Assembly: GCA_016763855.1 (NCBI GenBank)
Contig: JAESSY010000194.1
Span: 1 to 64,000 of the forward strand
Length of the DNA stretch: 64,000 nucleotides
Reading direction: 5' to 3'
Origin: Pseudomonadales bacterium
Lineage (GTDB): Bacteria; Pseudomonadota; Gammaproteobacteria; Pseudomonadales; Azotimanducaceae
Below, piece after piece: positions 15,022-24,521 of the stretch; within the stretch, counting starts at the first letter, position 1; each line of letters begins with the position of its first letter. A model generated the notes under the pieces. That model was not told the origin of the DNA. It worked only from the letters and a program-made list of their open reading frames with translations, and made no database searches. The translations under genes and the position numbers were made by a program.

Positions 15022-17214
15022 TCAATTCTCCCCTATCCATCTAAGTCGATTCGCATTTAGTACAACCAACAATGAGCTCAACGACATACCTAAGGCTGCC
15101 ATCCAAGGTTCTAAAACACCGCTTACTGCCAACGGGATAACACACAAGTTGTATCCAAACGCCCAATAAATATTTTGTCTAATCACTGAACGTACTTGAA
15201 TTGAGAATCCAAGAAGTGTTGACAAGCGAGAAATATCATTTTGCAAAAGCGTTGCATCTGCGGCTTCCTGTACGACAATATCGACAGGACTAACCGCAAC
15301 CGATGAGTGTGCTATTCCCATGGCTGCCGCATCGTTAATGCCATCACCGACCATAAGAACCTGATCTCCCATGGACTGATACGCCTTAATTTTTTCGACC
15401 TTATCTTCAGGGCTGGCTTTGGCTTCATAGGATTCGATGCCAATTAAATTTGCAACTCTAAGCGCCTCAGGTTGAGAATCTCCGGTGAGCATACTAATTT
15501 TGTATCGCTTACTTAAATCACTTATTAGGGAGGCAGAATTTCTCCTGACTTCATCAGATAAATTTATCCAAGCAATGGGATCAGTATCAGCCAATAAAAC
15601 CCAAATCCCACTATCATCAGGCGGTGAAAGCGAATTTTCTGTCGCAAATTCAGACACGCCCAATCGATAGTGAATACCATTTATTGCGCCCAATACACCA
15701 AGGCCTGCAGCATATTCTGCATCGGACACCTTATAATCAGTTTTCAACTCAAAGGCCCGAGCAATAGGATGGCGACTCACTTTTTCCAAAGCAGCACACA
15801 GCGCCAGAATTTTCTCCTCACTCACATCCTTTAACGCTACTATTTTTATGACTGTAAGATCCCCTGTCGTCAGCGTGCCTGTTTTATCGAACACGATACG
15901 GCTGGTATCAGCTAGTTTCTCCAAAAATTCTCCACTGCTCACCACAACCCCAAATTTACGAAGGGATGCGACCGCTACAGTATACGCTACAGGGGTAGCC
16001 AACGATAATGCACAGGGACAAGATACTACAAGTACAGTAAGAGCAATCGAAAACCAATTTCCTGAATCAAGTAGGTACCAAGACAATCCAGTGATAAATG
16101 CCAAACCTAGAATAGCCGCGACAAAATATCGGGCAATTCTGTCAGCTAATATAGAAAATTTGGGTTTGAACAAAGTAGATTCAATATACAGATCAGCCAT
16201 TTTCTTAATAACAAAGTCTTCGTATACAACACTGACTTCAACGACAATTTCACTTTCAATATTGACCGATCCTGCTAATACTCTTGCACCCACTCTCTTT
16301 TCAATAGGTAGGGATTCACCCGTAAAGGTCATTTCAGAAACTAGGGTTGAACCTTCCGTAATGATACCATCGGCTGAAATCAACTCTCCAACATCTACTC
16401 TAACCAGATCATTAATTTTAAGATCAGATATTGGAACTAGCATTCCGGTATCGGCAATCGCTGCCTTTACTGGAAGACAACTTATACTGAGATCGACACC
16501 ATCTTGATATTTTTTTCTAGATGACAGCTCTATATATCGCCCGACTAGAAGAAAGAAAGTAAACATGCAAACAGAATCAAAGTAAACTTCTGAACCGGCT
16601 GTCAGGACGTTAAAAACGCTAAAGAAATAAGCAGCAAGTATGGCTATAGAAACAGGAACATCCATTCCAGGGCTGAGCAATCGCAAATCTGACAACGCCC
16701 CTTTATGGAACGGTGCTGCACTATAGAAAGCAACAGGTGTGGCCATCGCAAAACTCGCCCACTGCATTAAGCGCGTATATGCAGGCTCGATACCATCGGG
16801 TCCACTCACGTATGTTACAAGCGCAAACATCATGACCTGCATCATACCTATCCCGGCAACGCCCAAGCGGGCCAGCATGTTTCTAGCATCTTGATTCAGT
16901 TGAAGCTGAGCCTCTTCATTGTTATCCAGTATGGGCGAGAAACCAAGTTTCTCTATTTCTGAGAAAATAATATCTGCTTGGATTCCATCAAAATCTATCA
17001 CCACCGTTTTTGTCGCCAGACTTGTCCTACACTGGTCAATACCCGGGAGCTGAATTAGTTCTCTTTCTATTTTGAGTGCACAGGCAGCACACCTAATATC
17101 TGGAACCTTTACAGAAAGCTGACCTTTTGAAGCACGATTTTCAGCCGCAGCGCTTGTTTGAGCAGCAACGCTTGATTGAGCAGCAGCGCTTGATTGAGCA
17201 GCAGCGCTATTCAT
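15022..17214 (-). CDS. ccoI: Cu+-exporting P1B-type ATPase for cbb3 assembly (CcoI/FixI)
   Basis: A 730-aa copper pump that supplies Cu for CcoN assembly. An N-terminal HMA domain carries the metal motif RCAACALK near residue 40. The ion channel has CPCALSLATP, the phosphorylation site is DKTGTLT, and MLTGDS and GDGINDAAAM follow. Residues 2-25 are an unusual AAAQSS-type repeat encoded by 18-bp DNA repeats. The ATG overlaps the ccoH stop by 8 bp, and the stop abuts the ccoS start. Gene order GHIS identifies it as CcoI rather than a general CopA. Confidence 0.95.
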   Translation of the reverse strand: MNSAAAQSSAAAQSSVAAQTSAAAENRASKGQLSVKVPDIRCAACALKIERELIQLPGIDQCRTSLATKTVVIDFDGIQADIIFSEIEKLGFSPILDNNEEAQLQLNQDARNMLARLGVAGIGMMQVMMFALVTYVSGPDGIEPAYTRLMQWASFAMATPVAFYSAAPFHKGALSDLRLLSPGMDVPVSIAILAAYFFSVFNVLTAGSEVYFDSVCMFTFFLLVGRYIELSSRKKYQDGVDLSISCLPVKAAIADTGMLVPISDLKINDLVRVDVGELISADGIITEGSTLVSEMTFTGESLPIEKRVGARVLAGSVNIESEIVVEVSVVYEDFVIKKMADLYIESTLFKPKFSILADRIARYFVAAILGLAFITGLSWYLLDSGNWFSIALTVLVVSCPCALSLATPVAYTVAVASLRKFGVVVSSGEFLEKLADTSRIVFDKTGTLTTGDLTVIKIVALKDVSEEKILALCAALEKVSRHPIARAFELKTDYKVSDAEYAAGLGVLGAINGIHYRLGVSEFATENSLSPPDDSGIWVLLADTDPIAWINLSDEVRRNSASLISDLSKRYKISMLTGDSQPEALRVANLIGIESYEAKASPEDKVEKIKAYQSMGDQVLMVGDGINDAAAMGIAHSSVAVSPVDIVVQEAADATLLQNDISRLSTLLGFSIQVRSVIRQNIYWAFGYNLCVIPLAVSGVLEPWMAALGMSLSSLLVVLNANRLRWIGEN
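17143..17214 (-). repeat. Four 18-bp tandem repeats at the ccoI start
   Basis: Units at 17143-17160, 17161-17178, 17179-17196 and 17197-17214 differ at only a few bases (AGCAGCAGCGCTTGATTG type). They encode the Ala/Ser/Gln repeats at the N-terminus of CcoI and include its start codon and the end of ccoH. Confidence 0.85.
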
Positions 17215-17698
17215 CTGCTTTTATCTCTAGGAAAGTGATTGGCGTTTCAATTCTTTGTTTCACGCGCCAGGCGCTGTCAGCACCCTTCAACTCAATATAC
17301 CAAACGCCTTTTTGACCAAGTACACTTAAATCGGGGCTATCCACACTATATAAATATCCTTCTTCCGGTACGAGGACGAGCGAAATATCCAGCGATTGAT
17401 CAGTAACGTGAAATAAACTCATTGCAATTGCACTGTCTCTGACACCAGTGACGCTAAGTTCCAGGTGATTCTCCGTCAATGAATTGAGGCTAACTTCAAT
17501 CGATAGCGCTTTTGCAAGTTCATCCTGAGCCAGTAGCTCATTAATGGCCATTCCGTCTTTATAGTAATTATCGACAACTAGATCATCGGGGAAATATAAG
17601 GTTGTCGATATCATAAAAATACCGAACAAAACTGCCGCAAACGGAATTGAGAATAGAATTACCGGCCAGTAGTTTCTTTCTGGAGCCTTGCCTTTCAT
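17207..17698 (-). CDS. ccoH: cbb3 assembly protein CcoH/FixH
   Basis: A 163-aa inner-membrane protein with one N-terminal transmembrane helix (VILFSIPFAAVLFGIFMISTTL) and a periplasmic beta-rich domain. YYKDGMAINELLAQDE just after the helix is the FixH signature. It assists CcoP/CcoN assembly. The start is ATG 17698, overlapping the ccoG stop by 1 bp (TGATG); the ORF track's TTG is one codon earlier. Position between ccoG and ccoI is canonical. Confidence 0.9.
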   Translation of the reverse strand: MKGKAPERNYWPVILFSIPFAAVLFGIFMISTTLYFPDDLVVDNYYKDGMAINELLAQDELAKALSIEVSLNSLTENHLELSVTGVRDSAIAMSLFHVTDQSLDISLVLVPEEGYLYSVDSPDLSVLGQKGVWYIELKGADSAWRVKQRIETPITFLEIKADE

Positions 17699-19119
17699 CA
17701 AAGAATGTCCTCTGTTAATGGTCCAATCAATCTGTTTGTCGTCTTTGCTTCGATCTTTGACTCCAGTTCTGTCACCGTGAATACAATATCGGTATTCACA
17801 GAATCAAGTACATTAGGATCCACGATAACGTTCATTGCCAATTCTCCAACCTTGCCCTTTGCTACAGTTATTTTTGAACTGGGAGACCAAGTAATTCCTT
17901 CGATTCCAGAAACTTTTATAAGATAGGTATGCTCGACAACATCCTTATTCAACACCTTAACCGTATAAGTGTTTTGAATTTTTCCATCCGCAATTTCCTG
18001 GTATAATTGTCCGCGATCCCGAATAATATCGAGCTCAAGAGTTGATCTGGCAAACAGTGCATAGGTAAAAAAACTCATCATGACGGAGAGCGCTAACATG
18101 TAGCCAATTAATTTAGGCCGCATCCAAGTCCAGGCTTTTCCTTCGAGTTGATTCTCAGTGGTATAGGCAATCAAGCCGTGCTCATATCCCATTTTATCCA
18201 TAATGCCATTGCAAGCATCAACACAGGCAGCACAATTGATACATTCATATTGCAAGCCGTCACGAATATCAATCCCCGTGGGACAAACCTGAACACACAC
18301 CGTGCAATCAATACAGTCACCCATATCAATTGTCGAAGGATCGACGTTTCGCTTCCTCGACCCCCTATTCTCACCTCGTTTAATATCGTAACTAACAATC
18401 AATGTATCTTTATCGAACATCGCCGATTGAAATCGTGCATAAGGACACATATACATACAGACTTGTTCCCTCATCCAGCCAGCGTTGACATAAGTCCCCA
18501 GTGTGAACAATCCAAGCCAGAAAATAGCAACTTGCGGCAGCTGAAAGTGGTAGCCATCAATGAATAAATCTCTTATGCCATAGAAGTAACCGACAAAAGT
18601 CACAGAGGTTAAGGCCGCAAAGCCTATCCACATACCGTGCTTTAAACTTCGCTTATAAACCTTAGTCATCGACCAAGGTGCTTTATCTAAACGTATCCTT
18701 TGATGCCGGTCACCTTCGGTAACTTGTTCGATCCACATAAAAATTGCGGTCCAAACAGTTTGAGGACAGGTATAACCACACCAAACCCGACCTAACAAAG
18801 TTGTAATAAAGAAGAGTGCGAAGGCTGCGATTATTAGCGCCCATGCAAGTAACGAGAAATCTTGAGGCCAAAATGTAATCCAGAATATATGAAATTGGCG
18901 CTGAGGCAGATCAAACAATATCGCCTGATGCCCATTCACCATCAGCCAAGGAATACCAAAGTAACCAACCAAAAGAGGCCAGCCCGTGAAAAGCCGGATG
19001 AATTGATAAAAGCCATCAACACTTCGGGTATGAATTTTTTCGCGCTTCTCGTACAAATTAAACTGGCGCGAATCAAGATCTTCATCTCGATTATCTGGCT
19101 TTATCGAATTCGCCATCAT
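17698..19119 (-). CDS. ccoG: cbb3 assembly polyferredoxin / Cu reductase CcoG (FixG, RdxA)
   Basis: A 473-aa membrane protein with about five transmembrane segments. It contains two 4Fe-4S clusters (CIDCTVCVQVCP and CINCAACVDACN) and a C-terminal periplasmic immunoglobulin-like domain. The WCGYTCPQTVWTAIF and MREQVCMYMCPYARFQ motifs with extra Cys pairs are typical of CcoG, which reduces Cu(II) for cbb3 assembly. It starts 10 bp after ccoP stops. Confidence 0.95.
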   Translation of the reverse strand: MMANSIKPDNRDEDLDSRQFNLYEKREKIHTRSVDGFYQFIRLFTGWPLLVGYFGIPWLMVNGHQAILFDLPQRQFHIFWITFWPQDFSLLAWALIIAAFALFFITTLLGRVWCGYTCPQTVWTAIFMWIEQVTEGDRHQRIRLDKAPWSMTKVYKRSLKHGMWIGFAALTSVTFVGYFYGIRDLFIDGYHFQLPQVAIFWLGLFTLGTYVNAGWMREQVCMYMCPYARFQSAMFDKDTLIVSYDIKRGENRGSRKRNVDPSTIDMGDCIDCTVCVQVCPTGIDIRDGLQYECINCAACVDACNGIMDKMGYEHGLIAYTTENQLEGKAWTWMRPKLIGYMLALSVMMSFFTYALFARSTLELDIIRDRGQLYQEIADGKIQNTYTVKVLNKDVVEHTYLIKVSGIEGITWSPSSKITVAKGKVGELAMNVIVDPNVLDSVNTDIVFTVTELESKIEAKTTNRLIGPLTEDIL

Positions 19120-19128
19120 ATTGCGTGC

Positions 19129-20013
19129 CTACTTAGCGCTTTTTTCGCGCAAGCTCCTTACATAGGCTGCAACAATATGGACTTTATCCTTCCCCAGTGT
19201 TTGCTCAAATCTAGGCATCTGCCCATTACGGCCATTCGCAATAATATGTTGGATTTGGTTTCTTGAATCACCATAAAGCCAAATTTCGTTGCTTAGATCT
19301 GGCGCGCCAAAAACAGCTTGGCCTTTCCCTTCTGTACCATGACAGGCTGAGCAATACATTTGAAAATGAACAGCTCCTTTTTTTACAAGTGCTTCATTAA
19401 CCTCTCGACCGGACAAGCTCAGCACATATTCACTTACTTCAGACACACCAGATTCACCTAAAATTAGCCCCAAGGGAGGCATCGCGGCATTTCTGCCGCC
19501 CATGATGCTTGCTTTGATAGCGGCATCATCGCCACCCCAAATCCACTCAGAATCTGTCAGATCAGGAAATCCAAAACTGCCTTCGGCGGTCGCGCCATGA
19601 CACACTGTGCAGTTGTTAGCAAAGATTCTTCGGCCCATCTTATTAGCCGCTGGATCTTTTGATAGATCTGCTAGAGATACACTTTGATATTTGGCAAACA
19701 AAGGTCCATATTTGGCGTCAGCTTTTTCTTGATCAGCGACTAATTGGCCTGTTGAAGACCAAGCCCCTAGACCTTTCCAATTTCCAAGACCTGGGTAGTA
19801 TGCCAAATACCCTAAGGCAAACACGATGGTGAGCACGTACATCCAATACCACCATGAGGGCAAGGGATTGTCATATTCTTCAATCCCATCATAAATATGC
19901 CCGGTTGTTTTCCCGACATTGCCACTGGTCTTATTGAGGCGCAACACCAAAAAAAAGAACAATAGAGAACCTAAGGTACCAATAATAACGAATAGACTAA
20001 CCCCGTCACTCAT
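19129..20013 (-). CDS. ccoP: cbb3 oxidase diheme subunit CcoP
   Basis: A 294-aa diheme cytochrome c subunit. An N-terminal transmembrane part includes YDNPLPSWWYWMYVLTIVF, the typical CcoP helix, then two heme motifs: CTVCHG near 137 and CSACHG near 225, with axial Met in AAMPPLG and GQMPRF. It delivers electrons to CcoO/CcoN. The ORF track starts at GTG 20016; ATG 20013 is equally placed and more likely. It overlaps ccoQ by 8 bp. Confidence 0.95.
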   Translation of the reverse strand: MSDGVSLFVIIGTLGSLLFFFLVLRLNKTSGNVGKTTGHIYDGIEEYDNPLPSWWYWMYVLTIVFALGYLAYYPGLGNWKGLGAWSSTGQLVADQEKADAKYGPLFAKYQSVSLADLSKDPAANKMGRRIFANNCTVCHGATAEGSFGFPDLTDSEWIWGGDDAAIKASIMGGRNAAMPPLGLILGESGVSEVSEYVLSLSGREVNEALVKKGAVHFQMYCSACHGTEGKGQAVFGAPDLSNEIWLYGDSRNQIQHIIANGRNGQMPRFEQTLGKDKVHIVAAYVRSLREKSAK

Positions 20014-20170
20014 CACCCTTCTCCTCTTCCGTCGTTAGCTCCTCAAAGGGTAATAAGCCCGCTTTCTCAAAATCCGCCTTTCTTGAGGGACCATAGGCCC
20101 AATATACAATGGCAAAAAAACCAATCATGCATAATATTGTTGCTATCCCGCGAAGATCATTAATGTCCAT
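20006..20170 (-). CDS. ccoQ: cbb3 oxidase small subunit CcoQ
   Basis: Too short for the ORF track (54 aa). It reads [20 protein letters not shown] followed by IVYWAYGPSRKADFEKAGLL and an acidic tail. One transmembrane helix followed by W-x-x-x-P-x-x-K-x-x-F-E-x-A is the CcoQ/FixQ signature. CcoQ stabilises the complex and in some bacteria protects it from oxygen or regulates its activity. The start overlaps the ccoO stop by 1 bp (TAATG) and the end overlaps ccoP. Confidence 0.95.
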   Translation of the reverse strand: MDINDLRGIATILCMIGFFAIVYWAYGPSRKADFEKAGLLPFEELTTEEEKGDE

Positions 20171-20775
20171 TATCTTCTCTCCTGCAGTAGTAATCCGAGT
20201 TGTTGCAAATACGCGATCAAAGCGTCCGCCTCGGTTTTGTCTTCAAGACCCTTAGCTGCATTTTCAATCTGCTCATCGGTATACGGCACACCCACCATCC
20301 TCAGGGCCCGTAATTTCTTCGGAAGCGTTTCAAGATCTAACTTGTTTTCGAACAGCCAAGGAAAAGCAGGCATATTGGATTCAGGGACGACTGAGCGAGG
20401 ATCATAAAGATGCGCCCGCTGCCAGTCATCACTGTAAAGACCTCCAACCCGTGCGAGATCCGGGCCTGTTCTCTTAGATCCCCAAAGAAAGGGATGGTTG
20501 TATACCAACTCACCAGCAACAGTATAGTGACCATAGCGTTCAACCTCAGCTCTTAATGGCCGGATCATTTGAGAGTGGCATACGTGGCACCCCTCTTTGA
20601 TATAAATATCACGACCTTCCAACTCTAAAGGTTCCAACGGCTTTAGACCTTTTATTGGTTCCGTAACAACTTTCTGCGTCATCAGGGGAACAATCTCAAC
20701 AAACCCACCAAAACCCACCGCAAATAAAATCAGTACTAGCATTAGACCCAGATTCTTTTCGATTAGATCGTTCAT
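20170..20775 (-). CDS. ccoO: cbb3 oxidase monoheme subunit CcoO
   Basis: A 201-aa membrane-anchored cytochrome c. One N-terminal transmembrane helix ([22 protein letters not shown]) precedes the heme motif [11 protein letters not shown] near residue 63. [33 protein letters not shown] follows, with the axial Met in the conserved block. The start overlaps the ccoN stop by 4 bp. Confidence 0.97.
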   Translation of the reverse strand: MNDLIEKNLGLMLVLILFAVGFGGFVEIVPLMTQKVVTEPIKGLKPLEPLELEGRDIYIKEGCHVCHSQMIRPLRAEVERYGHYTVAGELVYNHPFLWGSKRTGPDLARVGGLYSDDWQRAHLYDPRSVVPESNMPAFPWLFENKLDLETLPKKLRALRMVGVPYTDEQIENAAKGLEDKTEADALIAYLQQLGLLLQERR

Positions 20776-22208
20776 ACTGACGCCTCCTGCTTGTCCAACG
20801 GTTCATCTCCAAGAACGTGATCTGCAGTAGCAATTGTTTTCCATACGTTGTACGCCATCAACAACATACCGATAAAGAATATGGTGCCACCGATAAGCCT
20901 GACAACATAACCAGGAAAGCTCGCTTCAACTGATTCCGCAAAGCTATAAGTTAATGTCCCGTCATCGTTAATAGCTCGCCACATCAGGCCCTGCATTAAA
21001 CCGTTGACCCACATTGAAGCGATATATAAGACCGTACCAATCGTTGCCAACCAAAAATGTAAATCTATTAACTTAATGCTGTACATCTCTCCTTGTTTCT
21101 TACCCCAGAGAACAGGGATAAGGTGGTACATAGCACCAATTGAAATCATGGCCACCCAACCGAGTGCGCCTGAATGAACATGACCAATAGTCCAATCCGT
21201 ATAGTGGGAAAGAGCATTGACAGATTTAATTGCCAACATGGGGCCTTCAAATGTCGACATTCCATAAAAAGATAAGGAGACAACAAGGAATTTTAAAACT
21301 GGATCGGTACGTAATTTATCCCACGCTCCTGACAAGGTCATAATACCGTTAATCATACCACCCCAAGAAGGCGCTAGAAGCACTAGAGACATCACCATGC
21401 CGACGCTTTGAGCCCAATCTGGCAATGCGGTGTAATGAAGATGATGAGGGCCTGCCCAAACGTAAATTGCGATCAATGCCCAAAAATGAACAACCGAGAG
21501 CCGATATGAATAAACAGGACGTTCTGCTTGCTTCGGCACAAAGTAATACATCATACCAAGAAACCCGGCGGTGAGATAAAAGCCAACTGCATTATGTCCG
21601 TACCACCACTGTACAAGCGCATCCACGGTGCCTGCATAGATGGAATAAGACTTCATAAAGGTAACGGGAACGGCGAGGCTATTGACGATATGCAACATTG
21701 CGACAGCGATAATAAAAGCTGAAAAAAACCAATTAGCAACATAAATGTGCTCGGTTTTTCTCTTTACGATGGTGCCAAGGTACAAAATAGCGTATGCGAT
21801 CCAGACCACCGCCAGCAATATGTCAATAGGCCATTCCAATTCTGCGTATTCTTTACTTGTCGTATAACCAAGCGGTAAGGTGATAACAGCAGAGAGAATA
21901 ACTGCCTGCCAACCCCAAAAAACAAAAGCGGCCAACTTGTCTGAAAGTAACTTAGTTTGACAGGTACGTTGAACGATAAAGAGAGAAGTTCCCATTAACG
22001 CACAACCACCAAATGCAAAGATAACGGCATTGGTGTGTAAGGGTCTCAAGCGACCAAAATGAAAATAGGGGGAGTCAAAATTTAGTATCGGAAAGGTCAG
22101 TTGTGCAGCGATGATCACCCCAACTAACATCCCCACGATACCCCAGACCACGGTCATAACAGCAAATTGCCTAACGACCTTATAATTATACTCAGGGTTA
22201 TGCGTCAC
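20772..22208 (-). CDS. ccoN: cbb3-type cytochrome c oxidase catalytic subunit CcoN
   Basis: A 478-aa heme-copper oxidase subunit with 12 or more transmembrane segments, reducing O2 to water with high affinity. Heme ligand His is in [14 protein letters not shown]; the Cu-B/Tyr region has [24 protein letters not shown]; the His pair is in [15 protein letters not shown]; and the final heme ligands are in [11 protein letters not shown]. It is the first gene of the operon ccoNOQPGHIS, with an Fnr-type promoter immediately upstream. Confidence 0.97.
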   Translation of the reverse strand: MTHNPEYNYKVVRQFAVMTVVWGIVGMLVGVIIAAQLTFPILNFDSPYFHFGRLRPLHTNAVIFAFGGCALMGTSLFIVQRTCQTKLLSDKLAAFVFWGWQAVILSAVITLPLGYTTSKEYAELEWPIDILLAVVWIAYAILYLGTIVKRKTEHIYVANWFFSAFIIAVAMLHIVNSLAVPVTFMKSYSIYAGTVDALVQWWYGHNAVGFYLTAGFLGMMYYFVPKQAERPVYSYRLSVVHFWALIAIYVWAGPHHLHYTALPDWAQSVGMVMSLVLLAPSWGGMINGIMTLSGAWDKLRTDPVLKFLVVSLSFYGMSTFEGPMLAIKSVNALSHYTDWTIGHVHSGALGWVAMISIGAMYHLIPVLWGKKQGEMYSIKLIDLHFWLATIGTVLYIASMWVNGLMQGLMWRAINDDGTLTYSFAESVEASFPGYVVRLIGGTIFFIGMLLMAYNVWKTIATADHVLGDEPLDKQEASV

Positions 22209-22285
22209 ATCATCTCCACAAAAAATAGCGATCAGTAATCATACCGTTCGCTGATGCTAGATTATACAAGTCTTTGAAAAACGCG

Positions 22286-22327
22286 ATTTTATAGATGCTG
22301 AGAGCAAGCAGCCTTGACTTAAGTCAT
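22286..22327 (-). promoter_or_regulatory. Fnr/Anr-dependent promoter of ccoN
   Basis: TTGACTTAAGTCAT (22314-22327) is a near-palindromic Fnr/Anr-type site; on the minus strand it is followed by TAAAAT (22291-22286). The distance from box centre to that -10 hexamer matches a class II Fnr promoter (box at -41.5). This leaves about 75-80 nt of leader before the ccoN ATG. Low-oxygen induction of the cbb3 operon is well known in related bacteria. The box is also 81 bp from the divergent gene at 22408. Confidence 0.65.
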
Positions 22328-22407
22328 GTAAACTCAAATGCAGATAGACAATGAATTATCATGTCTGTTTTAAAACCATAAACTTTAGATAGAGATAAAC
22401 TATTTCA

Positions 22408-22929
22408 ATGTGGATTATTTTCAATTTTTTCTGGCAGATTTGCATATTCAGAGCGAGCCCTGAGGATATTCCGTCAAGCAGGGTCTTAACCCTTGCACTT
22501 CTTCTGGGTTACATTTTACTGTCACTGCTGGCTCTGTTTATCATCAAGTCTGAAATCACCCTTTTTAATGGACTCACGGCGATCGCAATAGAAATACTGA
22601 TGGAAGCATCTCTATTGTATTGCTTGCTGCATTTTAAAAGTGTTCAGGCTCGGTTTTTTAGTACATTTTCCGCACTACTCGCCACTAATTTTCTACTGAC
22701 CGCCATCATTCTACCGCTCAATATTCTCCTGATTAACATGAGCGAAGGTCTAATGGTGGATATTTTAGAAGTCATTTCCATTGCCATTTTTTTCTGGTGG
22801 CTAAGCGTTGTTGGCTACATTCTTAACAAGTCAAGTAACGTCAGTATGATGCAAGGTGTCCTACTTGCCTTCAGCATCGAACTACTGATTGTTATTTTCG
22901 TTAAATCACTCATCCCTGACTTTTACTAA
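22408..22929 (+). CDS. Unknown integral membrane protein (about four TM helices)
   Basis: 173 aa, no family recognised. Hydrophobic segments lie near residues 27-46, 52-72, 82-108 and 120-140, with a final one near 148-168. Charged residues are sparse, which argues for a membrane protein. It ends 18 bp before mpl and is on the same strand, so it may be co-transcribed with it. No clear ribosome site precedes ATG 22408. Confidence 0.6.
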   Translation: MWIIFNFFWQICIFRASPEDIPSSRVLTLALLLGYILLSLLALFIIKSEITLFNGLTAIAIEILMEASLLYCLLHFKSVQARFFSTFSALLATNFLLTAIILPLNILLINMSEGLMVDILEVISIAIFFWWLSVVGYILNKSSNVSMMQGVLLAFSIELLIVIFVKSLIPDFY

Positions 22930-22947
22930 GGCTTAACTGAGGTCATT

Positions 22948-24306
22948 TTGCACGTTCATATATTAGGTATTTGCGGCACGTTAATGGGCAGCATAGCCTT
23001 GCTAGCCAAAGAACTCGGGCACAAGGTATCAGGTAGTGATGAAAATATTTACCCTCCAATGAGCAATCAACTTGCCCGTTCGGGTATTAAGGTAAGCTCT
23101 CCCTACACTGCGGAAAATATCCCTGAAGAAGTCGATCTTGTCTTGATTGGTAATGCCAATTTACCAAGGGGAAATTTAGCTGTTGAACACGTCCTAGAAA
23201 AAAACATTCCCTACATGTCAGGCGCAGAATGGTTAGGTCGATATCTACTTCAAGACAAGTGGGTTCTAGCAGTTGCGGGCACCCACGGCAAGACGACAAC
23301 GACCAGTATGTTGAGCTGGATACTCGAATATGCTGGATTGAAACCAGGGTTTCTTATTGGTGGAATCCCGGGAAACTTTAGTGAATCTGCCCGTCTCGGA
23401 GAAACACCTTTTTTCGTTATTGAAGCCGATGAATACGACACTTCATATTTTGACAGAAGATCCAAGTTTCTTCATTACAGACCACGAACCCTCGTGCTCA
23501 ATAATCTTGAATACGATCACGCCGACATTTTCCCAGACCTTGCATCTATTCAAAACCAGTTTCATTTATTGATTAGAACCGTGCCTCAAAATGGCTTAAT
23601 TATTCGCCCAAAAGATGACAAAAACTTAGCAGAGGTAATCGATCGCGGCTGTTGGTCCAATGAATTACTCATTGGACCAACTGGATCACTAAACGGTATT
23701 AGCGTACATGACGACCACGGTGAGTTTGATGTCTTCTTGGATGCCAAAAAGGCCGGTCGCGTCAAATGGAGCTTGTCCGGTAAACACAACATGGACAATG
23801 CACTCGCCGCTGTCGCAGCGGCAAGGCATGTAGGCGTAACACCAGAAATTTCTTGCGATGCGCTTTGCGAATTCAAGGGCGTAAAAAGGAGAATGGAGTG
23901 TATTTATAAATCTGGATCAACATCTATTTATGATGATTTCGCTCATCACCCCACAGCGATCAAAACAACAATAGAAGGTTTAAGAAGAAAAGTTGGTCAC
24001 GAAAATATAATGGTGCTGATAGAGCTAGGATCCCATACCATGCGGCTAGGCACTCACGAGAACAAACTCCAAAGTGCAAGCAACGAAGCCGACGAGGTAC
24101 TCTGGTACTCCCCAAAGAAATTAAATTGGAATATCAACAACACACTACAGAGTGACACAAGCCAAATCATCGACTCAATAGAAGAGATGGTAAGCCTCGC
24201 TGTGTCGAAAATTAAAAGTGGTGAAGTGAAGCATCTGATAATTATGAGTAACAGTGGTTTTGGCGGTATCCATGAGCGTATTTTAAACCTTCTTAAACCT
24301 TCTTAA
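22948..24306 (+). CDS. mpl: Murein peptide ligase Mpl
   Basis: A 452-aa Mur-ligase-family enzyme that attaches recycled L-Ala-gamma-D-Glu-meso-DAP to UDP-MurNAc. It starts with TTG (HVHILGICGTLMGSIALLA), aligning with E. coli Mpl, and GAGG lies upstream. The ATP loop is AGTHGKTTTTSML, followed by EADEYDTSYFDRRSKFLHY, which is typical of Mpl rather than MurC, and IYDDFAHHPTAI. The cytoplasmic role is in cell-wall recycling. Length is normal. Confidence 0.95.
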   Translation: MHVHILGICGTLMGSIALLAKELGHKVSGSDENIYPPMSNQLARSGIKVSSPYTAENIPEEVDLVLIGNANLPRGNLAVEHVLEKNIPYMSGAEWLGRYLLQDKWVLAVAGTHGKTTTTSMLSWILEYAGLKPGFLIGGIPGNFSESARLGETPFFVIEADEYDTSYFDRRSKFLHYRPRTLVLNNLEYDHADIFPDLASIQNQFHLLIRTVPQNGLIIRPKDDKNLAEVIDRGCWSNELLIGPTGSLNGISVHDDHGEFDVFLDAKKAGRVKWSLSGKHNMDNALAAVAAARHVGVTPEISCDALCEFKGVKRRMECIYKSGSTSIYDDFAHHPTAIKTTIEGLRRKVGHENIMVLIELGSHTMRLGTHENKLQSASNEADEVLWYSPKKLNWNINNTLQSDTSQIIDSIEEMVSLAVSKIKSGEVKHLIIMSNSGFGGIHERILNLLKPS

Positions 24307-24521
24307 AGCAACGCTAATTCAACACCAACCCAGAAATCTGAAGTAGCTTTCCCGCATTTTCCAAAAATTCCATTCTGAGCCACTACTTTATTGTTCATTT
24401 TTCATACAACTTCTTGTTTTTTTATACAAAAAACGAAAGGGAATATCTAAATGTTTATCTGCATCACACATTGTCTTGACGACAAAATTTCAACTGCATA
24501 ATATTAAGAACAGCTTCAAAG

